Positions 7,755-15,474 of a DNA stretch of 37,894 nt are shown in pieces (the first letter of the stretch is position 1; each line of letters begins with the position of its first letter). The DNA is from Gemmatimonadota bacterium (GTDB lineage: Bacteria > Gemmatimonadota > Gemmatimonadetes > Longimicrobiales > Gaopeijiaceae). The notes under the pieces are model-generated. The model made no database searches. It saw only the letters and a list, made by a program, of their open reading frames with translations, and was not told the DNA's origin. The stretch is from the NCBI GenBank assembly GCA_022826025.1, contig JAJDVR010000159.1, forward strand, positions 1-37,894, in the 5' to 3' direction. The translations under genes were made by a program, and so were the position numbers.

Positions 7755-8239
7755 CGGATACCAACCGGCTCCAGCACTTCAATCGCGCCGTAGGCTTCCT
7801 GAAGGCGGGCGAGCAAGTCAGGACTCGCGCCCTGGGGGTAGCGGGCGAGGAACCGTAAACGGCCTCGGATGGCCGGATCCGAGGCGATGCGAGAGCCCTC
7901 GGTCACCATGAACGCATGCGGACGGCGACGGTCTTGGGAGCTTCCGGCGTACATGAATTCGGCGAGAGTGATCGCATGGAACGGAATCCGGGCAAGCTTT
8001 CCGGAGAGTCCCGCGGGCGACGAAGCGTGGACCAGGAGAATCAGCGCCTCTGCCTCTACAGTCAGGACCTCTCCGTGGATGGAGTCGCCGGAAAGGTAGA
8101 GAAACGCGGGGACCCCACTGGGCTGGTATGCGGGTGGAAAGGTACTTGGTAGCGGGCGGTCCGAACCGGCGCAGCCGGCGCCGATGATGCACATGATCAA
8201 AGCGAACGAGCGTCGCTTCTCGAACCGGATACGCGTCAT
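7751..8239 (-). CDS. Small lipoprotein in exported-protein operon
   Basis: The predicted protein has 162 residues. The start is ATG 8239, which overlaps the previous gene's TGA as ATGA. A second in-frame ATG five codons upstream (8254) is an alternative. A lipoprotein signal runs through FALIMCIIGAGC (Cys at about 18). A short proline-rich linker leads into a beta-strand domain (LYLSGDSIHGEVLTVEAEALILL, then RIPFHAITLAEFM), again of the SM-like type seen in the last gene of this operon. A helical C terminus follows (ARLQEAYGAIEVLEPVGIR). There is no enzymatic motif. It is sandwiched between coupled genes and is likely part of the same envelope assembly. Confidence 0.65.
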   Translation of the reverse strand: MTRIRFEKRRSFALIMCIIGAGCAGSDRPLPSTFPPAYQPSGVPAFLYLSGDSIHGEVLTVEAEALILLVHASSPAGLSGKLARIPFHAITLAEFMYAGSSQDRRRPHAFMVTEGSRIASDPAIRGRLRFLARYPQGASPDLLARLQEAYGAIEVLEPVGIR

Positions 8240-9867
8240 CTCTGTGAAATCCATACGGCGTGGAATCGCTCTTCGATCTCCTCCCGGGACGCGTGCCAGC
8301 GACGCAGGGCCTCCACAAGAGTCCCGGGACCGGGCTGGAACGGTGTCGTCTCCCGGCCGCCGGACAGCCAGCTCGCCCGCACCCACTCGATGTAGTATCC
8401 CTGCGATGCAAGGAAGAACGTCCTGTTCCGCCGTGGTTCGACATCCGGGCGGTCCCGTCCGGGTCGGAAGACGGCACTGAAGCTGTGACCCGGAGAAGTG
8501 ACCAGGTAGGACTCGTCCGGCGAGGCGAGTTGCGACAGGATCCGAGGCTGTTCGGTGCCGTCCGGAGCACGAACCTCGGAAACCGGTATCAGGCGGCCTT
8601 CCGCGTGTCGTGCCGCCCCGAAGGGAGTCACCTGGTCCAAGCGCCAGTGATCGGCCGGAAACGCGAGTCGGATCCTGACCGACCCGTTCGATGGGCCAGG
8701 GCCTGTTGGAACAAGCACGGCGACGTCCGCCCACGCCAGCGGCCCCTCGTCACCAATACGCGCCACCTCGCGCCAATCCCCCCCGTCGGAGACGCTGACG
8801 CGCATCCCGAGGTTGTCGGCGGCCCATTGCCCCAGTTCGACTGCGGGACCGATCTCCCGCAAGTCTCGCCCGAGCCAGTCCAGAGCGCGCACGCCACGGT
8901 CACCCAGCATCATTTCGTAGAAGAGGACCGTGGAGAGCAGGCTGTTCCGCATGCGAAGATGGAGCCCCACCTCGGCCGTTTCCGGCGGGAGCGCGACTTC
9001 GAACTCAATGTAGTCCCGAACGTCTCCTTCACTGGAAGCGGCTGCGGTGCCGATGCGCGATGGAGAACTCGTGTATGCGAGCGAATCCCGCCTCGAAAGA
9101 ACGTGCGTCACGTCCAGACCGTCCCGGTTGACGGCCTGACGCAGGGGAAGTGGCTGGGCAAGCACCAGCGGACGCCCAAGCGGATCGGGCACGACACGTT
9201 CGTCTGAGGCGTGGGCGACCTCGATAAGCTCGAGGTGGTTAATGTAGTGGGTCTCGAGGAACTCGTTGCGAAGCGTGAGCCGCACCTCGCCGTGCTCGTC
9301 GACGCCCGCGGCCAGCCGATCGATGTCCCGCGCCTCGAAGAGTGGAGCGATGCTGTAGGAGAAGGCCTCCGCTTCGAGTCGCTCGGTGCCCAGGCTGTCC
9401 GAGTACACGGTAGGGCAGGAACCACACAAATAGAGGCACGCCACACCCAGTAGCGCGGTTCCGGCCGTAGCACCGATCACCACATCGGCAATCGACTCGA
9501 GGTTCAGCGTGTCCGACTCTGCGAGAAGGAAACTCTCCATCGCAACCACGCTGTCCAGCGCGATACCCGACACCGAACCGACATGGTCAAGACGAATGTC
9601 GAAGCGTGCTCCGGTGCCCGTTATCAGGATGTCGTCGATCACGGCTCCGTCAGCGAACACGATCGTGGACCCGTCCAGCAGGTGCGCCTTGACGGGGGAT
9701 TCGACCACCTGCGCGCTACTGGCCAGCGGAACGGCCAGGTAGCTGAAGGTCCTGGTGCACGACCCGCCGACCACGATCGTCAGCAACATGACGCCGACCA
9801 GGGCACGTGTCCGCCTGCGGGCCAGGAACGTACGCAGCATGCGGGAACACGAGAACAACATCATCAT
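8236..9867 (-). CDS. Lipoprotein of the CPxVYS type, unknown function
   Basis: The frame gives 543 residues. Three consecutive ATG codons stand at the start; GGGGAG lies two bases before the first, so the second or third (9864, 9861) may be used. A signal with GGSC (Cys at about 37, an imperfect lipobox) is followed by a strand region. Next come a hydrophobic helix (about 127-150) and the motif GSCPTVYS (149-156). After that is a large domain with LRNEFLETHYINHLEL, ERVVPDPLGRPLVLAQPLPL and NRDGLDVT. Proteins with (K/G)xCPxVYSxDG followed by this ETxYxxxLxL...VVPDxxG block recur in Bacteroidota and related phyla, without a known function. It is the largest member of the operon and overlaps its neighbours at both ends (ATGA). 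Confidence 0.65.
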   Translation of the reverse strand: MMMLFSCSRMLRTFLARRRTRALVGVMLLTIVVGGSCTRTFSYLAVPLASSAQVVESPVKAHLLDGSTIVFADGAVIDDILITGTGARFDIRLDHVGSVSGIALDSVVAMESFLLAESDTLNLESIADVVIGATAGTALLGVACLYLCGSCPTVYSDSLGTERLEAEAFSYSIAPLFEARDIDRLAAGVDEHGEVRLTLRNEFLETHYINHLELIEVAHASDERVVPDPLGRPLVLAQPLPLRQAVNRDGLDVTHVLSRRDSLAYTSSPSRIGTAAASSEGDVRDYIEFEVALPPETAEVGLHLRMRNSLLSTVLFYEMMLGDRGVRALDWLGRDLREIGPAVELGQWAADNLGMRVSVSDGGDWREVARIGDEGPLAWADVAVLVPTGPGPSNGSVRIRLAFPADHWRLDQVTPFGAARHAEGRLIPVSEVRAPDGTEQPRILSQLASPDESYLVTSPGHSFSAVFRPGRDRPDVEPRRNRTFFLASQGYYIEWVRASWLSGGRETTPFQPGPGTLVEALRRWHASREEIEERFHAVWISQR

Positions 9868-10295
9868 CGCTCCCCGGACGAATCGCCGTCACGCCGGACA
9901 GCAAGGTTCGTAACGACCGCCTTCCCGGTGTCGACGGACCAGCTGCCAGAGTGCCGCGCGGTCGACACAGCCTCTTCCAGGTACTCGCGGCACTCCTTCA
10001 CCTTCTTGCGGCCGTTCCATGCCGACCAGAGATGGAGACCCCCGTAGGCCAACACGCCAGCACCGGCCGCCCGCACAGGATCATCGTCATCTGCCAGCAC
10101 GTATCCACCGAGCACGGTGTTATACGTGCCCCACAATGCATCCAGGGCCGGGTACAACATGCTCGTCGTGCAAAGCTCGGAAAGCACGATCCCCGTTCCC
10201 GGCTCCGGGCGGAGATCAGGTGGACCGTCGACCAGCAGGAAGGAGCAACCACCTTGCACGACGACGCAGGCGGCAAGCAGACCGGTACGCAACAT
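9864..10295 (-). CDS. Small lipoprotein in exported-protein operon
   Basis: The predicted protein has 143 residues. ATG 10295 stands one base after the preceding stop and gives a clean lipoprotein signal (GLLAACVVVQGGC, Cys at about 17). The frame is open further upstream but there overlaps the barrel gene. The mature part has a conserved-looking CTTSMLYPALDALWGTYN segment, a hydrophobic stretch (AAGAGVLAYGGLHLWSAWNG) and a charged C terminus (KKVKECREYLEEA). The C..S..YPxLDxxxG pattern resembles small lipoproteins common in myxobacteria and similar groups. Function is unknown. Its stop overlaps the CPTVYS gene start. Confidence 0.6.
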   Translation of the reverse strand: MLRTGLLAACVVVQGGCSFLLVDGPPDLRPEPGTGIVLSELCTTSMLYPALDALWGTYNTVLGGYVLADDDDPVRAAGAGVLAYGGLHLWSAWNGRKKVKECREYLEEAVSTARHSGSWSVDTGKAVVTNLAVRRDGDSSGER

Positions 10296-10296
10296 G

Positions 10297-11742
10297 TCAG
10301 AACCGGTATGCTGCGCTGACGATGGGGCGGATCTCCGCCCCGTCTTCCAGGTAGTAGGCGACCCCTGCCTCAAGGGCAATGGCGGCTCCGAGCAACCGCA
10401 GGCTGGCCGTCACTATGTTGCTTCCGTCCTCGATGCCGACCCGCCGGAATTCGCCGGCCAGCCCCAATTCCGGTGTCACACTGAAGTCGCCACCGGCCGC
10501 GAAGACGCCGAACTGCTCGGTCTGGGTCGCACCACGGATCGTTGCCGCAAGGCCGGTCACTCCGCCGGATGCATGTAGACGGAGACCCCCGTCCACCGCA
10601 ATGGAGCCTGCAATCGAGCCCGCGTAGTAGGTCACGGTCTCCTCCGCGAGCAGCAACCCCCCGTATCCTCCAACAGCTACCGAGACCTGCTCGCTGCTCC
10701 ACGCGCGGTACCTGGGCGCCAGGTACGGGAAGAGGTCGGAGTCGCCACCGAGCGCGTCGTAGTAGACGAAGCCCGAGCCCGCGGTCAATGTCAGACGGTC
10801 CGTCACGCCGTAGGACGCCTGACCTGCAACGGGCAATACATCCCCGAATTCGCCAAGGTGGGCCAGCGGGCTCGCGCCCAGATAGCCCACGCTCACATGC
10901 CCCCGACCTTGCGCAAGGGTATAGCCCGTCGATGCCGCGAACGCCACCAGCAGCCGCGGAGGAAAGGGATCCGGTTGGCCGGTGGCGGCAGTCTGTGCAC
11001 GGGTCTCTTGTACTGTGGGCGCGGCAGGCGGCGCTCGCCGGGGTCCGGCCGGTTCGGGCGACGGGGGCTCGGGCTGCACCGCGGCGGGCGTCACCTGGTT
11101 CGAGCCCGCAACGACTGTAATGCTCTGCTGTTCGGAGAGACCCCCGGGATCTCGTGCCAGTGCATTCACGATCGCCGTGCCCGTGCCCGCCTGTGTAATG
11201 GTGACGATCTCCCCGGCAACCGCGACGGTAGCTACGACCGCGTCGGACGTCGTTGCTTCAAAGGTCAGGGTCTCCCCTTCCGGATCGCGAAAATAGGAGG
11301 AGAGGCCAATGGACACCCACTGGCCCGCCGCGAGGGTTTGACCGGGGATCGTCCCGATCGGCTGCGGTGCGCGGTTGGCCGTTTCAACCGTGACCTGCGT
11401 GCTTTGCGTGGCCGAGAGGCCGTCGGGATCACTGGCGAGAACGGTTACCACGGCCATCCCCGGCGCCACGCCCGTTACCGTCAGGACGTTGCCCGACACG
11501 GAAACCGTCGCGGTCGCGACATCCGAAACCGTGGCCGCGTAGGCCAGCGCGTCTCCGTCCGGATCGCTGAAGTACGCCGTCAGGTCCAGCGACGCCGACT
11601 GGCCTGCCGCGACGGTCTGGGCGGGAAGGGGCCCCACCGTTTCGGGAGCCGCTGGATCCTGGGCGAGTGCGGGCGCCGCCGACCAGACGATCGCAAGCGC
11701 CACGATGGCTGCCGCGGATTCCCGGGTCAATTCAAGGTTCAT
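10297..11742 (-). CDS. Ig-like repeat protein with C-terminal outer-membrane beta-barrel
   Basis: The predicted protein has 481 residues. ATG 11742 has an AGGA seven bases upstream and overlaps the previous TGA. Residues 1-27 are a signal peptide (AAPALAQ). Two Ig-like modules follow (about 32-118 and 119-205, with AYFSDPDGDAL and SYFRDPEGETL). A proline/alanine linker (about 215-260) leads to a transmembrane-barrel-like region (about 265-481) with alternating strands such as GHVSVGYLGASPLAHLG, QASYGVTDRLTLTAGSGF and AIALEAGVAYYLEDG. It ends in IVSAAYRF, a typical C-terminal aromatic signal for BAM-dependent insertion. I infer a barrel anchor in the outer membrane carrying Ig-like modules, probably holding the lipoprotein partners encoded around it. 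It is unlike autotransporters, since the passenger is short and no helix-plug is evident. Confidence 0.7.
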   Translation of the reverse strand: MNLELTRESAAAIVALAIVWSAAPALAQDPAAPETVGPLPAQTVAAGQSASLDLTAYFSDPDGDALAYAATVSDVATATVSVSGNVLTVTGVAPGMAVVTVLASDPDGLSATQSTQVTVETANRAPQPIGTIPGQTLAAGQWVSIGLSSYFRDPEGETLTFEATTSDAVVATVAVAGEIVTITQAGTGTAIVNALARDPGGLSEQQSITVVAGSNQVTPAAVQPEPPSPEPAGPRRAPPAAPTVQETRAQTAATGQPDPFPPRLLVAFAASTGYTLAQGRGHVSVGYLGASPLAHLGEFGDVLPVAGQASYGVTDRLTLTAGSGFVYYDALGGDSDLFPYLAPRYRAWSSEQVSVAVGGYGGLLLAEETVTYYAGSIAGSIAVDGGLRLHASGGVTGLAATIRGATQTEQFGVFAAGGDFSVTPELGLAGEFRRVGIEDGSNIVTASLRLLGAAIALEAGVAYYLEDGAEIRPIVSAAYRF

Positions 11743-13406
11743 CGGATTCCTGTTCGGTTGGATTGCACTGCGGCGCTCGTCGACCCGCAGCTCGCTTCTC
11801 CCTGGTGATCGGCGATGCTCCGAAGCCACGCCTGGAACGCCTGATTGTCAGGGGAGCACAGCCGCGTGTCGTCCCAGTGGAACAGCTCCAGCGGCACGTT
11901 GATGAGAGCCTGCGGGAGCGCCCCGTCCATTCCGCTGTCGCTCACGTCCAGCTCTCTCAGGTTGGAAAGCTGGCCGAACTCGGGGGGGATCGAGCCGTCG
12001 AGCCAGGTCATGTCCGAAAAATCCAGCCGGGTCAGGCTCCGAAGATTGCCCAACTCCAGCGGGATCACGTCTTTGAAGCCGGTGTCGCTCAGATCCAGCA
12101 GCTGAAGCTTGTCGAGCTTGCCGAGGGCCGCTGGAATCGAGGTGCCCGATCCGAGGAACGTGTTGTCGCCCAGGTTCAGTTCTTCCAGATCTCGCAGATC
12201 GCCGATCTCCGCCGGCAGCGCGCCGTCCACGCGGTTGTCGTTGAGATTCAGCCGCTTGAGCTTCTGCAGATGGACGAACTCCCGGGGAATCGGCCCCCAC
12301 ACGTTGTTGCCGGGAAGGCTGAGTTCGATGACTCGACCATCGTCGTCCGTCGTGACTCCGTACCAGGCGCCCAGCGGCCGGTCGGTCAGCCAGTTGGTGT
12401 CGATACGCCAATAGAAGTCGCCACCGGTACCCTCATAGAACGCCACCAGCGCTTCCCGGTCCCGGGAGCGGGTCCCCACGGTGACTTTGACACTCTGCAT
12501 CGCGGTGAGGCCTCCGGGGTCGGTCGCCGTCACCGTCAACGTCGCACTCCCGGGTGCGACTCCCGCGATGGTCAGTGTGCGGCCCGACACGGATGGCACG
12601 GCGACCCCGATGTTGTTCGAAGTCGCGGTATACGTGAGCGCGTCGCCGTCCCGGTCACTGAAGTACAGCGAGGCGTCGACCGTCACCGTCTGTCCGGCCG
12701 GGACCGTCTGGTCGGGAATGGAGCCGACCGCCTCCGGTGCCTGGTTGAGGCGCTGCACCGTCACGCCGGCATCCAGCTCCGCTGTCAGGCCGCCGGGGTC
12801 GGTCGCCGTTACCGTCACCGTCGCGTTGCCGGCGGCCACTCCGGCGATCGTCAACGTGCTCCCGGATATGGAGACCGCGGCGACCGCGATGTCGGATGTG
12901 GTTGCCGCATAGGTGAGCGGGTGGCCGTCCGGATCGCTGAAGAACGGTGCGATGTCGACCGTGGCCGTTTCCCCGGCCGTAACCGTTTGATCGGGAATGG
13001 AACCGACCGTCTCCGGCGCCCGGTTGGCCGCCTCGACCGTCACCGCCGTGTTCTGCGTCGCCGACAGGCCTCCGGGATCGCTTGCCGTCACCGTCACCGT
13101 CGCACTGCCCGCCGCGACTCCCACGAGCGTCAACGTGCTCCCGGACACCGACGCCGAAATCACGCTCGCGTTCGAGCCGCTCGCCCCGTAGGTGAGCGGG
13201 TCGCCGTCCGGGTCGCTGAAATAGGATGCGACGTCGACAGTCACCGTTTCCCCGGCGGTCAGCTGCTGCGCCGGGATCGTGCCCGCAGCCACGGGCGCCT
13301 GATTGGTGGGCTCGACCGGATCGGCAGCCCCATCGCCACAGGCAGCGGTCCACGTGATCGCTCCCAGTGCGATCGCAAGCGCGACGGTGGACGTTCGATC
13401 GGTCAT
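11739..13406 (-). CDS. Lipoprotein with Ig-like repeats and leucine-rich repeats, first gene of operon
   Basis: The predicted protein has 555 residues. ATG 13406 gives a lipoprotein signal (LGAITWTAAC, Cys at about 23); an upstream in-frame extension to 13553 looks non-signal. Three Ig-like modules (about 30-290) each contain YFSDPDGDPLTY-type turns and SGSTLTIAGVAAG-type strands. A motif typical of secreted bacterial LRR proteins follows (ALVAFYEGTGGDFYW, NWLTDRPLGAWYGVTTD). About seven plant-type LRRs come next (LSLPGNNVWGPIP, LNLNDNRVDGALPAEIG, LDVSDSGMDGALP). LRR arrays bind protein partners or glycans, so a recognition role on the surface is likely. A promoter-like pair lies about 215-240 bases upstream. 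It overlaps the next gene by ATGA. Confidence 0.8.
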   Translation of the reverse strand: MTDRTSTVALAIALGAITWTAACGDGAADPVEPTNQAPVAAGTIPAQQLTAGETVTVDVASYFSDPDGDPLTYGASGSNASVISASVSGSTLTLVGVAAGSATVTVTASDPGGLSATQNTAVTVEAANRAPETVGSIPDQTVTAGETATVDIAPFFSDPDGHPLTYAATTSDIAVAAVSISGSTLTIAGVAAGNATVTVTATDPGGLTAELDAGVTVQRLNQAPEAVGSIPDQTVPAGQTVTVDASLYFSDRDGDALTYTATSNNIGVAVPSVSGRTLTIAGVAPGSATLTVTATDPGGLTAMQSVKVTVGTRSRDREALVAFYEGTGGDFYWRIDTNWLTDRPLGAWYGVTTDDDGRVIELSLPGNNVWGPIPREFVHLQKLKRLNLNDNRVDGALPAEIGDLRDLEELNLGDNTFLGSGTSIPAALGKLDKLQLLDLSDTGFKDVIPLELGNLRSLTRLDFSDMTWLDGSIPPEFGQLSNLRELDVSDSGMDGALPQALINVPLELFHWDDTRLCSPDNQAFQAWLRSIADHQGEASCGSTSAAVQSNRTGIR

Positions 13407-13561
13407 GCTGATTCCCGGAGCGCTGGCGTCATCAGGGGTGGGACCGCCTTGTTTCACTGGCAGGGGAGTTCGTGATCCCCGCGCGACACTGCGATCATCG
13501 CCGGTTGCATCGGCGAGATCCGCGAATGAGAAGATCATAGCGAGAGAACACACGCGCCGAC

Positions 13562-13579
13562 ATCCCCTCTTTGGGGGAT
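13562..13579. promoter_or_regulatory. Perfect inverted repeat in the operon leader
   Basis: ATCCCC (13562-13567) and GGGGAT (13574-13579) are perfectly complementary around a six-base loop. No T-run follows on either strand, so it is not a standard terminator. It lies between the putative promoter and the first gene of the exported-protein operon and could act as an operator or a leader hairpin. Confidence 0.35.
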
Positions 13580-13620
13580 AGTCGGGCGGGCCGGGCGGGG
13601 AGCAGACTCGCGACGGTCAC

Positions 13621-13649
13621 GTCATAAAATGCATCGCGCGAACGATCAA
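13621..13649 (-). promoter_or_regulatory. Putative sigma70-type promoter for the exported-protein operon
   Basis: On the minus strand TTGATC (13649-13644) and TATGAC (13626-13621) are separated by exactly 17 bases. They match four of six bases each of the consensus -35 and -10. The stretch is AT-rich compared with its surroundings. It would give a leader of about 210 bases before ATG 13406. The match is modest. Confidence 0.35.
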
Positions 13650-13757
13650 TACGCGATCTTATGGCTTGATCCTTTGAGACCACCGTGTCCGCCGAAGAGC
13701 CTACAGGAACGACCGACGCCGGTACGCCGAGATGGCAGCGACGTCCCTTAGCGGGCC

Positions 13758-15227
13758 TCAGGTTCCCAATAGCCCCAGCACGAGGTCTGCGGTTCGCGCC
13801 GAGGCGCCTCGGTGTTCTTCGATCACGCGCTGGCCGTTGCGAGCCATGCGGAGCCGGGTGTCCGGATCATCCAGGAGGCGGGCCGCGGCGGCCATGGGGG
13901 AAGCCGTCACGGTAATGCCGCCGCCCGCCGCCAGTGCCGAGACTACGTCGGCGAAGTTCTCGTGGTGGGGACCGATGATGGTCGCGCACCCGGCGGCGAC
14001 GGGTGGGATGGGATCGGATCCGCCCATGGGTGCGAAGCTCCGGCCCACGATGGCGACATCCGCCAGCGCGTACGCCAGTTCCAGTTCGCCCATGGTGTCG
14101 AGGAGGAAGAGGTCGATGGAGGTGGGGGCGGCCGCATCGGGGGCAGGTGGATGGCCGCGGTCGGCAGTGCGGTTCTCGGGCGGGGGGGCGCGGTCGGCAA
14201 TGTGGCCGGACGGAGGCGGGACGGCTTCGTTGGCGGTGGGGGTACCCTCCGGGTCGCGGCTGCCGCTCCGGGCGCGGCTCCGGCGGCGGATGGCGGGGTG
14301 GAGGGCGGCGACTGCGTCGAACCGCTCGGGCCTTCGGGGCACCAGGAGCAGCTGGGCGGCGGGGGGGCGGGTGGCGATCAGCTCCTCCTCTTCGCCCGGC
14401 CCGGTCGAGCCGGCGACGATGAGGGGCCGGGACCGGTCGAGGTCGAGGTCGGCCGCGAGCGCCTCGGCCGCCGGGGGCGTCGTGGCGGCGGATTCGGTGG
14501 CGAGCGCTTCGGCCGCGGGAAGCTCGGCGGCCGGGGCGGCGGTCGCGGGCCGGCCCGGGAAGGGGCGGCCCGAGGTGTCCCATTTCATCGTGTCGGTGAC
14601 CCGCACCCGGTCGCGGGGGACACCCAAGTCGACGAAGCGGCCGGCGTACGCTTCGTTCTGGGCGGCCACGGCCGCGAGCCGGCGGAACAGGGGCCGCACC
14701 CACCGCCGCGCGCGCCGGTAGCCGCGGTAGCTGGAGTCGCTCATCCGGCCGTTCACCACGCAGACGGGGATGCCCCGCCTCGTGCACTCGGTCACGAAGT
14801 TGGGCCACACCTCCAGCTCGGTGAGAGCCACCACGTCCGGGCGCACGGCGTCCAGGAACCGGCGCACCATCCAGGAGAGGTCGAGGGGGTAGCGGACCAC
14901 CGCATGACGGTTTCCGTAAAGGGAGCGCGCGCGCGCGATCCCGGTGTCGGTGGTGCTGCTCACGACCACCCGGGCGCGGGCTGCGAGGAGGTCGACCAGC
15001 TGCCGGGTCGCGGCAACCTCACCCACGCTGACCCCGTGGACCAGCACGGTCGGGGGCTGGGGGCGGGCGGGAGCGCTGTCCGTGGGCAAAGCCTGTACAT
15101 TCGGGGCGTCCACATGCCCGAACCGGCCCCTCCAGTCCGTCCTCCACTTTCCTCTAGCGAGGCGAGCCGCAACGACCGGGCTGGCCAGCAGCGCGGCCAC
15201 CAGATAGAAGAGGTCGTAGCGCAGCAT
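13758..15227 (-). CDS. waaA: 3-deoxy-D-manno-octulosonic acid (Kdo) transferase
   Basis: WaaA/KdtA adds Kdo from CMP-Kdo to lipid IVA at the inner membrane. The predicted protein has 489 residues from ATG 15227, which has AGGCGA upstream and leads straight into the N-terminal membrane helix (DLFYLVAALLASPVV); a longer frame starts at 15281. Diagnostic blocks are VHGVSVGEV, TELEVWPNF, NGRMSDSSYRGYRRA, DLGVPRDRVRVTDTMKWD, AGSTGPGEEEE, LLVPRRPERFD, DTMGELELAYALADVAIVG and GGSDPIPPVAAG with HHENF. It is longer than the usual 420-430 residues because of two low-complexity insertions. One is an Ala/Glu-rich stretch after KWDTSGRPFPGRP; the other is a Pro/Asp-rich stretch between the VPRRPERF and FLLDTMGE blocks. 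It is divergent from a GT9 gene, consistent with an LPS-core locus. Confidence 0.92.
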   Translation of the reverse strand: MLRYDLFYLVAALLASPVVAARLARGKWRTDWRGRFGHVDAPNVQALPTDSAPARPQPPTVLVHGVSVGEVAATRQLVDLLAARARVVVSSTTDTGIARARSLYGNRHAVVRYPLDLSWMVRRFLDAVRPDVVALTELEVWPNFVTECTRRGIPVCVVNGRMSDSSYRGYRRARRWVRPLFRRLAAVAAQNEAYAGRFVDLGVPRDRVRVTDTMKWDTSGRPFPGRPATAAPAAELPAAEALATESAATTPPAAEALAADLDLDRSRPLIVAGSTGPGEEEELIATRPPAAQLLLVPRRPERFDAVAALHPAIRRRSRARSGSRDPEGTPTANEAVPPPSGHIADRAPPPENRTADRGHPPAPDAAAPTSIDLFLLDTMGELELAYALADVAIVGRSFAPMGGSDPIPPVAAGCATIIGPHHENFADVVSALAAGGGITVTASPMAAAARLLDDPDTRLRMARNGQRVIEEHRGASARTADLVLGLLGT

Positions 15228-15474
15228 TTCGCCTAGCAGTCGGTGGATGAATCCGCGCGAGCACCGAGAGCGGCGAGGCACCGGGCTGGCGAGGCACTTT
15301 GGGGGCGGAACAGCCGAATCTCTGCGTGACGGGGATGTCGCTCGTCCCCGAAGAGGATCGCACCGCGTCCCTTAACGGTTATCATTTGCCCGTCGTCATC
15401 GTTTGAACCTCGCCATCCTTCGCCCGTCGCGAATCTCCGCCATCGGGTTGTTCGGCGATAGTCCTCCAATAGCC

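Larger units (their letters stand above)
13407..13757. other. Intergenic region upstream of the exported-protein operon
   Basis: This is about 350 bases between the operon start and the 3' end of the Kdo-transferase gene, both on the minus strand. It holds a relatively AT-rich stretch (about 13620-13680) with a promoter-like pair for the minus strand, and a six-base-pair inverted repeat at 13562-13579. No gene was recognised in any frame. The Kdo-transferase gene ends at 13758, and no terminator was seen after it. Confidence 0.55.
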
